Numbered from the stretch's first letter, positions 31,718 through 40,720 are shown. The stretch: DNA of 64,000 nt from LMUY01 sp965199105 (GCA_965199105.1 CBDAQO010000002.1:2976001-3040000); one strand, 5' to 3'. The notes: a model not told the origin generated them from the sequence alone. Numbers and translations are program-made.

Positions 31718-32590
31718 ATGGCCACCAAGTCTAACGCCCAGATCAGCATCGCCGACAGCATCGGCATGGACCAGGTCGTCAACGTGTCGAGCGCCACCGT
31801 GTCGTTCGACCCCACGACCAGCCAGCCTAGCACGGTCGGCGCCAGCTTGCTGGGCGTCACTACCACGGCGGCGGGCACGCTGTCGGACTCCCTCTACCTC
31901 ACCGAAGTGGGGGACCGCTCGGCGATCAGCGTCGCAGACATCCACCAGGGCCAGCTTGGCGACTGCTTCCTGCTCGCGGCCGTCGGCGAGCTTGCCATCT
32001 ACGACCCGGCGGCGATCACCAAGATGATCGGTGTCAACGCCAATGGCACCGAATCGGTGACGCTGTTCGAGGCGGCACATGGCGGCGTGCCGGGCTTCGG
32101 TGCCACGCAGTTCAGCGCCACCTCGCAGACGGTGACCAACTCGTTCTCCACCGCCAGCGTCAACAACGGCGCGACGCAGGACGCGGTGGGCAACAGCAAG
32201 GAGATTTGGGTGCAGGTGTTGGAAAAGGCCTACGCGCAGGCCAACGGCGGCTACACCGGCATCGCCAATGGCGGCAACCCGTGCATCGCGCTGCAGCAGC
32301 TCACCGGCCACACGGCCCAGTGGGAGAGTGCGGCCGCCGCCACCACCAGCTCGCTCACCGCCGACGTCAACGCGGGCGACTTGATCGTGATGGACACCGC
32401 GGCGGGCTCGAACCTGCCGGCCGGGCTGGTGGGCGACCATGCCTACATGTTCGACGGCCTGGTCAACAACAACGGCGTGAGCAGCGTGCGGCTGGCCAAT
32501 CCCTGGGGCTTCGACCAGCCCGCGCTGATCCCGGTCAGCCAGCTCGGCCATGACGGCATTGTGGAAGTGGACATCGGGCACACCCACTGA
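31718..32590 (+). CDS. calpain-like cysteine protease domain protein
   Basis: A 290-residue protein carrying the calpain (C2) catalytic signature. QGQLGDCFLLAAVGELA holds the nucleophile C83 (calpains: G.LGDCW.LAA), GDHAYMFDG supplies H241, and RLANPWGFD supplies N261. The first 60 residues are Ser/Thr-rich without a recognised fold or standard signal peptide. Active residues are all present, so a working protease is plausible, but calcium-binding accessory domains of eukaryotic calpains are absent. It stands alone after the ABC operon, preceded by its own ribosome site (GAGGA) and followed by convergent aroE. Substrate and localisation are unknown; export by type I secretion is possible given the composition. 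Confidence 0.82.
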   Translation: MATKSNAQISIADSIGMDQVVNVSSATVSFDPTTSQPSTVGASLLGVTTTAAGTLSDSLYLTEVGDRSAISVADIHQGQLGDCFLLAAVGELAIYDPAAITKMIGVNANGTESVTLFEAAHGGVPGFGATQFSATSQTVTNSFSTASVNNGATQDAVGNSKEIWVQVLEKAYAQANGGYTGIANGGNPCIALQQLTGHTAQWESAAAATTSSLTADVNAGDLIVMDTAAGSNLPAGLVGDHAYMFDGLVNNNGVSSVRLANPWGFDQPALIPVSQLGHDGIVEVDIGHTH

Positions 32591-32617
32591 AACACGGCCA
32601 ACACGGAGACCTGGCGG

Positions 32618-33442
32618 CTAGAGGGTGCCGCCGGGGTGGGACGCCAGGAGGGCGGCGGTGTCGGGGCGGGGGCCGCGCCACCAGGCGAACGCCTCGGCGG
32701 CCTGTTCCACCAGCATGCCCCAGCCATCCGCCAGGTGAGCCACTCCGGCCGCCTGTGCCGCTGCCAGGAAGGCGGTGAGGCCGCGGCCGTAGCTGAGCTC
32801 GTAGGCCATTCCGTCGGCGGCGAAGCAGGCGCTCGGCAGCACCATCGCCTCGCCATGCAGGCTGGCGGAGGTGGCGTTCAGCACCAGGTCGAACGGCGGC
32901 TCGCTGGCCAGCGCGTCCACTGGCAACGCCCGCACCGGGCCGATCGAGGCCATCCGCGCGGCCAGCGTCTCGGCACCGGCATGGGTGCGATTGGCCACCG
33001 CCAGCAGTGCCGGCGCCTCGCCGAGCAGGGTGGGCAGCACGCCGCGCGCCGCGCCGCCAGCGCCCAACACCAGCACCCGGCGCCCCGCCAGCGCGCGCTT
33101 GCGATTGACCGTGATGTCGCGCACCAGGCCCACTCCGTCGAAGTTCTCGCCCAGCACCCGCTCGCCCTGGAACGAGAGCGCGTTCACGGCGCCCGCCGCC
33201 TTGGCGCGCGGTTGCGGCTCGGTGGCGAAGGCGAACGCGTCCAGCTTGAACGGGGTGGTGACGTTCAGCCCGCGACCGCCGGCCTGTTGGAACGCCAGGG
33301 CCGCGGCGGCGAACCCGTCCAGCGGCGCCTCCAGCAGCCCGTAGTGCATGTCCTCTCCGGTGGCGGCGGCGAAGGCGCTGTGGATAGCGGGCGACCGCGA
33401 GTGCGCCACTGGATGGCCGATCACGGCATAGCGGTCGGTCAT
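32618..33442 (-). CDS. aroE: shikimate dehydrogenase
   Basis: A 274-residue NADP-dependent enzyme for chorismate/aromatic amino acid synthesis. Substrate motifs: YAVIGHPVAHSRSPAIHSAF, the catalytic lysine in LNVTTPFKLDAF and the catalytic Asp in ENFDGVGLVRD. The Rossmann loop is VLVLGAGGAARGV with VANRTHAGAE, and the C-terminus has DGWGMLVEQAAEAF. Order and length match AroE. It is a single minus-strand gene between the calpain-like and amidohydrolase genes. Confidence 0.95.
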   Translation of the reverse strand: MTDRYAVIGHPVAHSRSPAIHSAFAAATGEDMHYGLLEAPLDGFAAAALAFQQAGGRGLNVTTPFKLDAFAFATEPQPRAKAAGAVNALSFQGERVLGENFDGVGLVRDITVNRKRALAGRRVLVLGAGGAARGVLPTLLGEAPALLAVANRTHAGAETLAARMASIGPVRALPVDALASEPPFDLVLNATSASLHGEAMVLPSACFAADGMAYELSYGRGLTAFLAAAQAAGVAHLADGWGMLVEQAAEAFAWWRGPRPDTAALLASHPGGTL

Positions 33443-33583
33443 GGGCGGCGGTCGGCGGGGTTGGGCCGCCGGGTCGATGGCATGCTGGCGGGCTCCGGAC
33501 CGATGGTGCTGCAACTTGCAACCAACCCGCCGGCTCGCCAAGACGGGAGTTGCTGACCGACCTGCCTGGATGGAGGCCCTGAC

Positions 33584-35122
33584 ATGCCCGCAAGCCTGAT
33601 CCGCAGCCGCACCACCATCACCCGCGTGCTCGGGCGGGAGGCGGTGGAGGAGGTTGCCGGCGGCGCCGTGCTGCAGGAGGGCGGCATCATCCAGGCGGTG
33701 GGGCCGTTCGAGGAGCTGGCGCGGCGCTACCCGGACGCCCCGGTGATCGGCACCGGGCAGGAAGTGCTGATCCCGGGGTTCGTCAACGGCCATCACCATG
33801 TGGGGCTCACCCCGTTTCAGCTCGGCTCGCCCGACATGCCACTCGAGCTGTGGTTCGTCACCCGGATGGTGTCGCGCACGCTCAACCCTTACCTCGACAC
33901 GCTCTATTCTGCCTTCGAGATGATCGCGTCCGGCGTCACAACGGTGCAGCACATCCATGGCTGGCAGACCGGCGGGCAGGCCGAGGTGGAAGCGTCGGCG
34001 CGCGAGGTGATCCGCGCCTACCAGGACATCGGCATGCGCGTGTCCTACTGCTACGCGGTGCGCGACCAGAACCGGCTGGTGTATGGCGAGGATGCCGCGT
34101 TCGTGGCCAGCCTGCCGAGCGCGTTGCGCGCGCCGATGGAGCGCTGGTTCGACCGCTTCCAACTGGGGCTGGAAGGCTGCATGGAGCTGTTCGCCAGCCT
34201 GCATGGCGGCTTTGCCGGGCAGGAACGTGTGCGCATCCAGTTGGCACCGGCCAACCTGCACTGGTGTTCCGACGCCGCCCTGGCCGCGCTGGCCGAGGCC
34301 TCCGAGCGGTTCGACGTGAAGCTGCACATGCACCTGGTGGAGACGGCGTATCAGAAGGCCTACGCGCAGCGCCGCGGCGGCGACACGGCGGTGGCGCAGC
34401 TCGAGCGGTTCGGCCTGCTGAGCCCGCGCATGACGCTGGGCCACGCGGTTTGGCTGACCGAGGCCGACATCGACCGCGTGGCGGCAAGCGGCACCTGCAT
34501 CTGCCACAACTGCAGCAGCAACTTTCGCCTGCGCTCGGGGGTGGCGCCGCTCAACCGGTTCGAGGCAAGCGGCATCACCACGGCCATCGGGCTGGACGAG
34601 GCCGGCATCAACGACGACCGCGACATGCTGCAGGAAATGCGCATGGTGCTGCGCGCGCATCGCACGCCGGGCATGGACGACGACGTGCCGACGGCGGCGC
34701 AAGTTCTGCGCATGGCGACCGCGGGCGGCGCGCGCACCACCGGCTGGGGCGAGCAGCTCGGCACGCTCGAAGTGGGCCGCGCGGCGGACATGGTGCTGCT
34801 GGACTGGCAGCAGATCAGCTACCCCTATTTGGACGCCGAAACGCCGCTGGTGGACGCGCTGGTGCTACGCGCCAAGAGCGGCGGCGTTAGGACCGTCCTA
34901 TGCGACGGCGAGGTGATCTACGATGGTGGCCGCTTCACCCGGGTGGACCGGGACGGCGCGCTGCGGGCGCTGCACGAGGATTTGTCGCGCGCGCTGGCGG
35001 AAGACGAGCTGGAGCGGCGCGCGCTCTCGAAGGCGCTGCTGCCGCATGTGCGGGCGTTCTACCGCGGCTATTTCGACCCGGCGGAGCACCGGCCGTTCTA
35101 CCGCGGCAGTTCGCGCGTGTGA
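33584..35122 (+). CDS. amidohydrolase of the TRZ/ATZ (cytosine deaminase-like) family
   Basis: A 512-residue metal-dependent deaminase or chlorohydrolase. Metal ligands: PGFVNGHHHVGL (two His), LHMHLVETAYQKA (His), LGHAVWLTEADIDR (His) and AIGLDEAGINDDRDML (Asp). LEVGRAADMVLLDWQQ is the standard C-terminal composite-domain strand. Such enzymes deaminate guanine, S-adenosylhomocysteine analogues or triazines; the substrate here is unclear. The C-terminal 60 residues extend past the usual end. Its 3' end overlaps the convergent TPR glycosyltransferase gene by 25 bp. Confidence 0.85.
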   Translation: MPASLIRSRTTITRVLGREAVEEVAGGAVLQEGGIIQAVGPFEELARRYPDAPVIGTGQEVLIPGFVNGHHHVGLTPFQLGSPDMPLELWFVTRMVSRTLNPYLDTLYSAFEMIASGVTTVQHIHGWQTGGQAEVEASAREVIRAYQDIGMRVSYCYAVRDQNRLVYGEDAAFVASLPSALRAPMERWFDRFQLGLEGCMELFASLHGGFAGQERVRIQLAPANLHWCSDAALAALAEASERFDVKLHMHLVETAYQKAYAQRRGGDTAVAQLERFGLLSPRMTLGHAVWLTEADIDRVAASGTCICHNCSSNFRLRSGVAPLNRFEASGITTAIGLDEAGINDDRDMLQEMRMVLRAHRTPGMDDDVPTAAQVLRMATAGGARTTGWGEQLGTLEVGRAADMVLLDWQQISYPYLDAETPLVDALVLRAKSGGVRTVLCDGEVIYDGGRFTRVDRDGALRALHEDLSRALAEDELERRALSKALLPHVRAFYRGYFDPAEHRPFYRGSSRV

Positions 35123-36756
35123 GCTCCGCGCTCGGCCGCCCAGGCGCGCAGATCATCCGCCACCCGCGCCATCAGCCCCGCCCAATCGCCCGGCGCGGGT
35201 TGGCGGTAGATGCGCATGCTTGGATACCAGGGGGAGTCGTCGCGGTGTTCGAGCCAGCGCCAGCAGGCGTCGGCGCGCGAGAGCAGCCAGACCGGCCAGT
35301 CGCAGGCGCCGGCCAGGTGCACCATGGCGGTGTCGACGCTGATCAGGAGGTCGATGGTGGCGAGGCGCTCGGCCGTGTCGGCGAAGTCGGTCACGCCGTC
35401 CATGGCGTCGGTCACCACGCCCTCGAACAGCCGGGTCTCCTGGCGGGCGGGGCCGAGTTGGAAGCTGCGGTAGGCGATGCCGGAAATGGCGAATAGCGGG
35501 GCGAAACTCTCCAGCGTGGTTGAGCGGCGGCGGTCGATGCGGTTGGAGCGGGGGTCGTGCAAGCGGGCGTCGCCGGCCCAGACCAGACCGACCGTGGGCA
35601 TCTCGCGCCGGGGACGCGGGGGCGCCGGCAAATAGGGCGGCTGCGGGATGGTGCCGAGGCGGACGCTACAGGCGCGGGGCAGGCTCGCGATCGGGCAGTG
35701 CAGGTCGGTGGCGGGCAGCGCGTCATCGTTCCCCAGCACCGCGGCGACGCCTGCGACCCGGCGTAGCAGGCGCACCAGTGGCGGCGGCGCCTGCACCACC
35801 ACGTGGGCGCCCTGCGCTGCGGCCTGGGGGGCGAAGCGAATGAACTGCAGCGTGTCGCCGAGGCCCTGTTCGGCGTGCAGCAGCAGACTGCGTCCGGCGA
35901 GCGGCTCGCCGTTCCAGGCCGGCATGGTGAGGTCGGCGCGGGGGCGCTGGCAGTCACGCCAGCGCCCCTCGTAGGCATCCCAGCCGCGCGCGAAATCGCC
36001 GCTCTTGAGCAGCGCCAGGGCGCGTCCGAAGGCGGCTTTCGGGTAGTCGGGGCGCAGCGCCAGGGCGGCGTCGTAATGCGCCACCGCCTCGGCGCTGCGG
36101 TCGAGGTTGAGCAGGCAGTGGGCGAGGTTGTTGTGCGCGTCGGCCGCCGCCGGGTCGAGCTGGATGGCGGTGGCGGCGGCTAGGTGCGCGGGCTTGAAGT
36201 GGCCGAGGCTGGACCAGGCGGAGCTGAGGTCGGTGTGGGTGCGCGGATTGCTGGCGTCGAGTGCGGCGGCGCGCTCGAGCATGGCCAGGGCGGACTCGAA
36301 CTGGCCGAGTTCGCACAACACGCGGCCGTAATGGTGGTGGCCGCCGGCGTGGGCGGCGTCGAGCGCGATGCAGGCGGCGAAGCAGCGCGCGGCGTGCTGG
36401 TGGCGCCCGGCTTTCTCCAGCACCAGGCCGAGGGCGAACTGGGCGGCGGCGGTGGGCGGCATGGCGCGGGCGGCGGCGTCCAGCTCGCGCGCGGCCTCGT
36501 CGCGGCGGCCGGCGAGGTCGAGGCAGAGGGCGAGCCAGATGCGGGTTTCGGGCGCTGGGTCGCGGGCGGCGGCGCGGGTGAAGGCGTCGAGGGCGGCGGC
36601 GGGCTGCTCGCGGTGCAGCGCGATGCGGCCGGCCAGGCACAGGGCGGCGACGTCATGCGGGTCGGCGGCCAGGATGCGGCGCGCCTGCTCCGAGGCTTGT
36701 TCCAGCCGGCTTGCGGCAAACGCGGCCGCGGCTTCGTCGAGCGGGTTGGCGGCCAT
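35098..36756 (-). CDS. TPR-repeat protein with glycosyltransferase-9-like domain
   Basis: A 552-residue protein. The N-terminal 270 residues are TPR units (QARRILAADPHDVAALCLAG, HYDAALALRPDYPKAAFGRA). From RSLLLHAEQGLGDTLQFIRF onward it matches the heptosyltransferase/ADP-heptose-LPS (GT9-like) fold often fused to TPRs in Alphaproteobacteria, with VGLVWAGDARLHDPRSNRID and TIDLLISVDTAMVHLAGACD, then PVWLL, the nucleotide-sugar site. Probably modifies a protein or surface glycan. It lies 10 nt downstream of a sulfotransferase gene, so both may decorate the same product. Confidence 0.85.
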   Translation of the reverse strand: MAANPLDEAAAAFAASRLEQASEQARRILAADPHDVAALCLAGRIALHREQPAAALDAFTRAAARDPAPETRIWLALCLDLAGRRDEAARELDAAARAMPPTAAAQFALGLVLEKAGRHQHAARCFAACIALDAAHAGGHHHYGRVLCELGQFESALAMLERAAALDASNPRTHTDLSSAWSSLGHFKPAHLAAATAIQLDPAAADAHNNLAHCLLNLDRSAEAVAHYDAALALRPDYPKAAFGRALALLKSGDFARGWDAYEGRWRDCQRPRADLTMPAWNGEPLAGRSLLLHAEQGLGDTLQFIRFAPQAAAQGAHVVVQAPPPLVRLLRRVAGVAAVLGNDDALPATDLHCPIASLPRACSVRLGTIPQPPYLPAPPRPRREMPTVGLVWAGDARLHDPRSNRIDRRRSTTLESFAPLFAISGIAYRSFQLGPARQETRLFEGVVTDAMDGVTDFADTAERLATIDLLISVDTAMVHLAGACDWPVWLLSRADACWRWLEHRDDSPWYPSMRIYRQPAPGDWAGLMARVADDLRAWAAERGAHTRELPR

Positions 36757-36766
36757 GAGGCTGCGC

Positions 36767-37492
36767 CTAATCCAGCTCGTAGCCCATGGCGCGGAGGAAC
36801 GGCTCGAACTGGGCGGTCAGCGCGTGCTGTTCCGCCTTGCTGAACCGGTCGCGCCATTTGCCGACTTTCTGGTCGCCGATATGGGTGCGGTGGATTTGCG
36901 TCACGTCGTCATACTGCAGCGAGCCGAACGCCTTGAAGCGGGATGCCGGCAAGCGGTCCAGGCGCTCGGCGAAGTGGCGCACCTGCTCGGTTTGATAGGC
37001 GCGATAGATTCGCTCCTGCTCGCCCTGCTCGAGCGCCACGCCGAGATGCTGCGCCATGGCAGCGACGGTGCGGGTCTGGTCGAAAAACCGGTCCTCATAG
37101 CGCAGGCGTAAATGGTCGTAGCGCGCGCACTCGCCAACCATGCGCAGCGTGGCGGTCATGCGGTGCAGCGCTGCGGCGTGCGCCACGCCGAACCGCTCCA
37201 TCAGCGACAGCATCGCGTCCCGCGGGTCCCGTATGGAGACGACGAGGCGAACGTGGTTGTCTGCGAGGAAGGCCGCCCAGGTGGCGTCGGGCGCATGCAG
37301 CTTCCAAACCAGCGCCTGGTCGCGGGTGGGGTGCTGGATGAGATAGTTCCACACCCCGGCCACGCCATCCTGGAAGAAGCTATGCACGCGCTGGGCGCCG
37401 AATTGCAGCGTCCGCAGTTCGCGCGCCACGTTGAACACCCAGGTGGATGCGCTGCCGGGCACGCCCAAAGTCGCCGTGACACTGACCGCCAT
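36767..37492 (-). CDS. sulfotransferase domain protein
   Basis: A 241-residue PAPS-dependent sulfotransferase-like protein. The phosphosulfate loop is LGVPGSASTWVFNVA and the 3'-phosphate motif is VRLVVSIRDPRDAMLSLMER; GDQKVGKWRDRFSKAE near the C-terminus is the usual G.x.GxWR segment. The ATG at 37492 has GGAGGAGG with 7-nt spacing and is preferred over the GTG at 37513. It probably transfers sulfate to a glycan or small molecule. Upstream of the TPR glycosyltransferase with a 10-nt gap. Confidence 0.8.
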   Translation of the reverse strand: MAVSVTATLGVPGSASTWVFNVARELRTLQFGAQRVHSFFQDGVAGVWNYLIQHPTRDQALVWKLHAPDATWAAFLADNHVRLVVSIRDPRDAMLSLMERFGVAHAAALHRMTATLRMVGECARYDHLRLRYEDRFFDQTRTVAAMAQHLGVALEQGEQERIYRAYQTEQVRHFAERLDRLPASRFKAFGSLQYDDVTQIHRTHIGDQKVGKWRDRFSKAEQHALTAQFEPFLRAMGYELD

Positions 37493-37541
37493 GATCACGC
37501 CTCCTCCCGACACCTCCGCCCACCGGCGTATGTATCGGTTG

Positions 37542-38705
37542 TTACGGCAGTGTGTCAGCCCCGGCTTGCGACGGCGAGGCCGGGTCGCGGGGCAGGGTGC
37601 CCGGCGGGTGCAGGCGGGTGAAATGGCCCATCTTGCGGCCGTCGCGCGGTTCCGCCTTGCCGTATAGATGCGGGATGACGCCCGGGGTGGCGAGCAGCGC
37701 GGGCCATTGCGCCATCTCCTCGGGGCCGACGATGTTCTTCATCACCGCGTCCGAATGGCGCTCGGCCGGCGGCAGCGGCAACCCGGCGACGGCGCGGATG
37801 TGCAGCTCGAACTGGCTGGCCGGGCAGGCGTCCAGCGTCCAATGGCCGGAATTGTGCGGCCGCGGCGCGATCTCGTTGGCCAGCACGCCGCCATCGGGTA
37901 GCACGAACATCTCCACCGCCAGCACGCCCACCAGGCCGAGTGCGGCCGCCACGCGCAGCGCCATCGCCTCCGCCCGCGCTGCCACCGCGGGAGGGGTCGG
38001 CGCCGGAGCGATGGTGACGTCCAGGATGCCGTCGCGGTGGCGGTTCTCCACCGGCACGAAGGCGACCGCCCGGCCGTCCAGCCCGCGCGCCACCACCACG
38101 CTGATCTCGCGCTCGAACGGCACCAGCGCCTCCAGGATGAGCGGTTTGGGCTCGAGCGCCTCCCAAAGGTCGTTCACCGCGCCCATGCTGCGCAGCACGG
38201 CCTGGCCCTTGCCGTCGTAGCCGCCGCGGGTGGTCTTCAGCACGGCGGGCAGGCCCATGCGGGCGAGGGCTGCGTGGAGCTGGGCGCGGCTGTCCACGCC
38301 CAGCCAGCGCGCGGTGGGGGCGCCGGCGTCGTTGAGGAAGGTCTTTTCCAGCACCCGGTCCTGGCTGATGCGCAGGACGGCGGGGGAGGGGCGCACCGGG
38401 CGGATCGACTGCAGCAGCTCGAGCCCGGCGGCGCTGACGTTCTCGAACTCGAAGGTGACCACGTCGACGGATTGGGCAAAGGCGCGCAGCAACGCAGGGT
38501 CCTCGTAGTCGCCGACGAAGCTGCGCGCGCAGACCTGGCTGGCGGGGCTATCCGCCTCGGGGGTAAGGATGTGGCAGCGATAGCCGAGCCGCGCCGCCGC
38601 CATGGCCGACATGCGACCGAGCTGTCCGCCGCCGACAATGCCGATGGTGGCGTTGGGAGCGAGGGCGCCGGGCGGGAGGGTGATGGGCGGCAGCTTATCG
38701 CTCAC
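37542..38705 (-). CDS. purK: N5-carboxyaminoimidazole ribonucleotide synthase
   Basis: A 387-residue ATP-grasp enzyme of purine biosynthesis that carboxylates AIR with bicarbonate and ATP. IGIVGGGQLGRMSAMAAARL begins the N-terminal domain, VVTFEFENVSAAGLE follows, and LKTTRGGYDGKGQAVL, EREISVVVARG and LANEIAPRPHNSGHWTLDAC are the ATP-grasp and substrate segments. Its start overlaps the purE stop by 4 nt, so the two successive pathway steps are translationally coupled. Confidence 0.96.
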   Translation of the reverse strand: MSDKLPPITLPPGALAPNATIGIVGGGQLGRMSAMAAARLGYRCHILTPEADSPASQVCARSFVGDYEDPALLRAFAQSVDVVTFEFENVSAAGLELLQSIRPVRPSPAVLRISQDRVLEKTFLNDAGAPTARWLGVDSRAQLHAALARMGLPAVLKTTRGGYDGKGQAVLRSMGAVNDLWEALEPKPLILEALVPFEREISVVVARGLDGRAVAFVPVENRHRDGILDVTIAPAPTPPAVAARAEAMALRVAAALGLVGVLAVEMFVLPDGGVLANEIAPRPHNSGHWTLDACPASQFELHIRAVAGLPLPPAERHSDAVMKNIVGPEEMAQWPALLATPGVIPHLYGKAEPRDGRKMGHFTRLHPPGTLPRDPASPSQAGADTLP

Positions 38706-39193
38706 CTGGGCGCGTCGTCCGGCTGGTCGGCGACTGCGGCGGATTGCGCGGACCGGTGCGCCGCCAGCCGTTCGGCCAACGCCGGGTCGGCGAGAGCGAG
38801 GATGGCGGCGGCGAGCAGGGCGGCGTTGACCGCGCCGGCGCTGCCGATGGCCAGCGTGCCAACGGGCACCCCGGCCGGCATCTGCACGATGGAGAGCAGG
38901 CTATCCATGCCCTTCAGCATGCGGCTTTCCACCGGCACGCCGAGGACGGGCAGGGCGGTCCAGGCGGCGCACATGCCGGGCAGGTGGGCCGCCCCGCCAG
39001 CGCCGGCGATAATCACCTTCAGCCCGCGCCCCGCCGCGCCCTTGGCGTAGTCGGCCAGGCGGTCCGGGGTGCGATGGGCCGAGACGATCCGCAGCTCGGC
39101 GCCGACCTGCAGCGCGCGCAGGGTGTCGGCGGCATGGCGCATGGTCTCCCAATCGGACTGGCTGCCCATGATGACGCCGACGAGCGGGTTCAC
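38702..39193 (-). CDS. purE: N5-carboxyaminoimidazole ribonucleotide mutase
   Basis: A 163-residue class I PurE. VGVIMGSQSDWETMRHA, VSAHRTPDRLADYAK and IAGAGGAAHLPGMCAAWT are the substrate-binding loops, including the conserved His in SAHRTP. GTG at 39193 (MNPLVGVIMGS) starts at the usual family position; the longer open frame upstream has no homology. It immediately precedes purK (ATGA overlap) and follows a DUF465 gene by 8 nt. Confidence 0.95.
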   Translation of the reverse strand: MNPLVGVIMGSQSDWETMRHAADTLRALQVGAELRIVSAHRTPDRLADYAKGAAGRGLKVIIAGAGGAAHLPGMCAAWTALPVLGVPVESRMLKGMDSLLSIVQMPAGVPVGTLAIGSAGAVNAALLAAAILALADPALAERLAAHRSAQSAAVADQPDDAPR

Positions 39194-39201
39194 GGATTTT
39201 G

Positions 39202-39402
39202 TCAGGCGATGTTGTCGGGGATGAGGCGGCTTTCCAGCCAGGCCACCTCGTCCTTCAGCAGCAGCTTGCGCTTCTTCAGCCGCTGCAACTGCAACTGGTC
39301 GATCGGCTGGTCGGACAAGCGGGCGATCACGGTGTCCAGGTCGCGGTGCTCGCTGCGGAGTTCGTGCAGCTTGCGCAGGAGGGAATCGCGGTCGATCACC
39401 AT
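39202..39402 (-). CDS. YdcH/DUF465 family small protein
   Basis: A 66-residue helical, highly charged protein: LLRKLHELRSEHRDLDTVIA and LQLQRLKKRKLLLKDEVAWL. The H.xLD..I and L..LKK.KL.LKDE pattern defines DUF465, a coiled-coil family of unknown role, common in Alphaproteobacteria. Here it is the first gene of the purE-purK run. Confidence 0.9.
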   Translation of the reverse strand: MVIDRDSLLRKLHELRSEHRDLDTVIARLSDQPIDQLQLQRLKKRKLLLKDEVAWLESRLIPDNIA

Positions 39403-39558
39403 GGCCGCGCTCTAGCATGATCGCTGGCGCATGACCAAGGACTGCCGTGGGTAGCATATCGCCGTATGCAACAAACCCTGGGAATTGTGACCGTCTCGCG
39501 ACTAAGCTGGGCCCGGCGCCGTGCGCGCCGTCGCGTTCCAATGCGTCATGGAGGACAC

Positions 39559-39729
39559 ATGAACCTGCAAGCCCGTATTGAGAGCCTGAAAGCCCGTCAT
39601 GAGGCGCTCGAGGCGCAGATTTTCGAGGAGGATCACCGCCCCAGGCCGGACGACCGCGCACTGATGCGCCTAAAGAGCGAGAAGTTGCGGCTGAAGGACG
39701 AAATGGAACGGCTCAGCCTGCAGCACTGA
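39559..39729 (+). CDS. DUF465-like small protein, second copy
   Basis: A 56-residue protein, MNLQARIESLKARHEALEAQ, then LMRLKSEKLRLKDEMERLSL, with the same helix-turn-helix-hairpin pattern and charged heptads as its divergent neighbour. A GGAGG-type site (39550-39554) precedes the ATG at 39559 by 4 nt. The two face away from each other across 156 bp, which suggests duplication with inversion. Confidence 0.85.
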   Translation: MNLQARIESLKARHEALEAQIFEEDHRPRPDDRALMRLKSEKLRLKDEMERLSLQH

Positions 39730-39769
39730 AGTAAGACCGGGCGTGGCTGGACCGCGCCCGGTTGCCTGC

Positions 39770-40348
39770 CTAGGCCGCCTCGTCTGCTTCCATGCGGATC
39801 GGCACCGGCACGCTCTTGCCTTCGCGGATCAGGCGGTCGTTGGCGGACGTCACCATCGCGTTCAGGTCGGTCTGGCTGCACAGGCCGAGGATCACCGGGT
39901 CGCGCGGCTTAATATTGGTGCTGTTCCAGTGGCTGCGCTCGCGCACCTTCTGGATCGTGTCCTTGGTGGTGCCGAGCAGCTTCACCACCTGCGCCTCGGA
40001 CAATTGCGGGAAGTTGCGCAGCACGAAGGCGATCGCGTCCGGCCGGTCGTTGCGCTTGGCCACGGGCGTGTAGCGGGCGCCGCGGGACTTCTTGGGCAGC
40101 GGGTTGGCGGGGGGCAGCAGCTTGAGCCGCTGGGTGTCGTCGGCCTCGCAACGGGTGATTTCCGCGGCGGTCACCTGGTAGTTGGCCACCGGGTCGTAGC
40201 CGACGATGCCTTGCGCCACCTCGCCGTCCGCGATGGCCTGCACCTCGAGCGGGTGCATGCCACAGAAATCGGCGATTTGGGTGAACGTCAGAGACGTCTT
40301 TTCGATCAGCCACACGGCGGTGGCTTTAGGCATCAATGGCAGGCTCAT
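39770..40348 (-). CDS. trcR: cell-cycle transcriptional regulator TrcR (DUF1013)
   Basis: A 192-residue protein. MSLPLMPKATAVWLIEKTSL then FTQIADFCGMHPLEVQAIAD and GEVAQGIVGYDP give the diagnostic alphaproteobacterial DUF1013 start, with a helix-turn-helix like GcrA-linked regulators. A second helical segment, FPQLSEAQVVKLLGTTKDTI, looks like another DNA-binding unit. The ATG at 40348 matches the family; the open frame extends further without homology. It converges on the DUF465 gene at 39729. Confidence 0.9.
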   Translation of the reverse strand: MSLPLMPKATAVWLIEKTSLTFTQIADFCGMHPLEVQAIADGEVAQGIVGYDPVANYQVTAAEITRCEADDTQRLKLLPPANPLPKKSRGARYTPVAKRNDRPDAIAFVLRNFPQLSEAQVVKLLGTTKDTIQKVRERSHWNSTNIKPRDPVILGLCSQTDLNAMVTSANDRLIREGKSVPVPIRMEADEAA

Positions 40349-40509
40349 TTGCGCACTCTCCGGCCGCCGCGCTGCCGATCCCCGGGGAGGCGCGCTGGCG
40401 AGTCCATCTATATGCGAAGGATATGGGGCGGTGGCGGCTTGCCGGTCAAGGGCGGGCGCGGCACATTCCGCCAAGCAACGCTGGGCGGCAACGTTGGGAG
40501 GGCATCACC

Positions 40510-40692
40510 ATGTGGGAAGAGGAAGACCCGGCGCCGCCCCGGCGTGTCCCGCTGCTGCCGCTGGACCCGATGGGCGTGGCGGAGCTGCAAGCCTACATTG
40601 CCGAGTTGCAAGGCGAGATCGCCCGCGCCGAGGTGGCGATCGCCCGCAAGCAGGATCACCGTGGGGCAGCGGATAAGTTCTTCCGCACATAG
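40510..40692 (+). CDS. DUF1192 family small protein
   Basis: A 60-residue protein. MWEEEDPAPPRR, LLPLDPMGVAELQAYIAELQ and the late helix with ADKFFRT match DUF1192, an alphaproteobacterial helical protein of unknown role. The ATG at 40510 follows GGGAGGGC. It is divergent from trcR and shares a hairpin terminator with the convergent small heat-shock gene. Confidence 0.88.
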   Translation: MWEEEDPAPPRRVPLLPLDPMGVAELQAYIAELQGEIARAEVAIARKQDHRGAADKFFRT

Positions 40693-40696
40693 CAGA

Positions 40697-40720
40697 AGGG
40701 GGCCGAGTGACCGGCCCCCT
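40697..40720. terminator. bidirectional terminator hairpin
   Basis: AGGGGGCCG pairs with CGGCCCCCT around AGTGAC, 4 nt after the DUF1192 stop and 30 nt after the convergent hsp20 stop. Strong 9-bp GC stem without a long U-tract. Confidence 0.6.
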
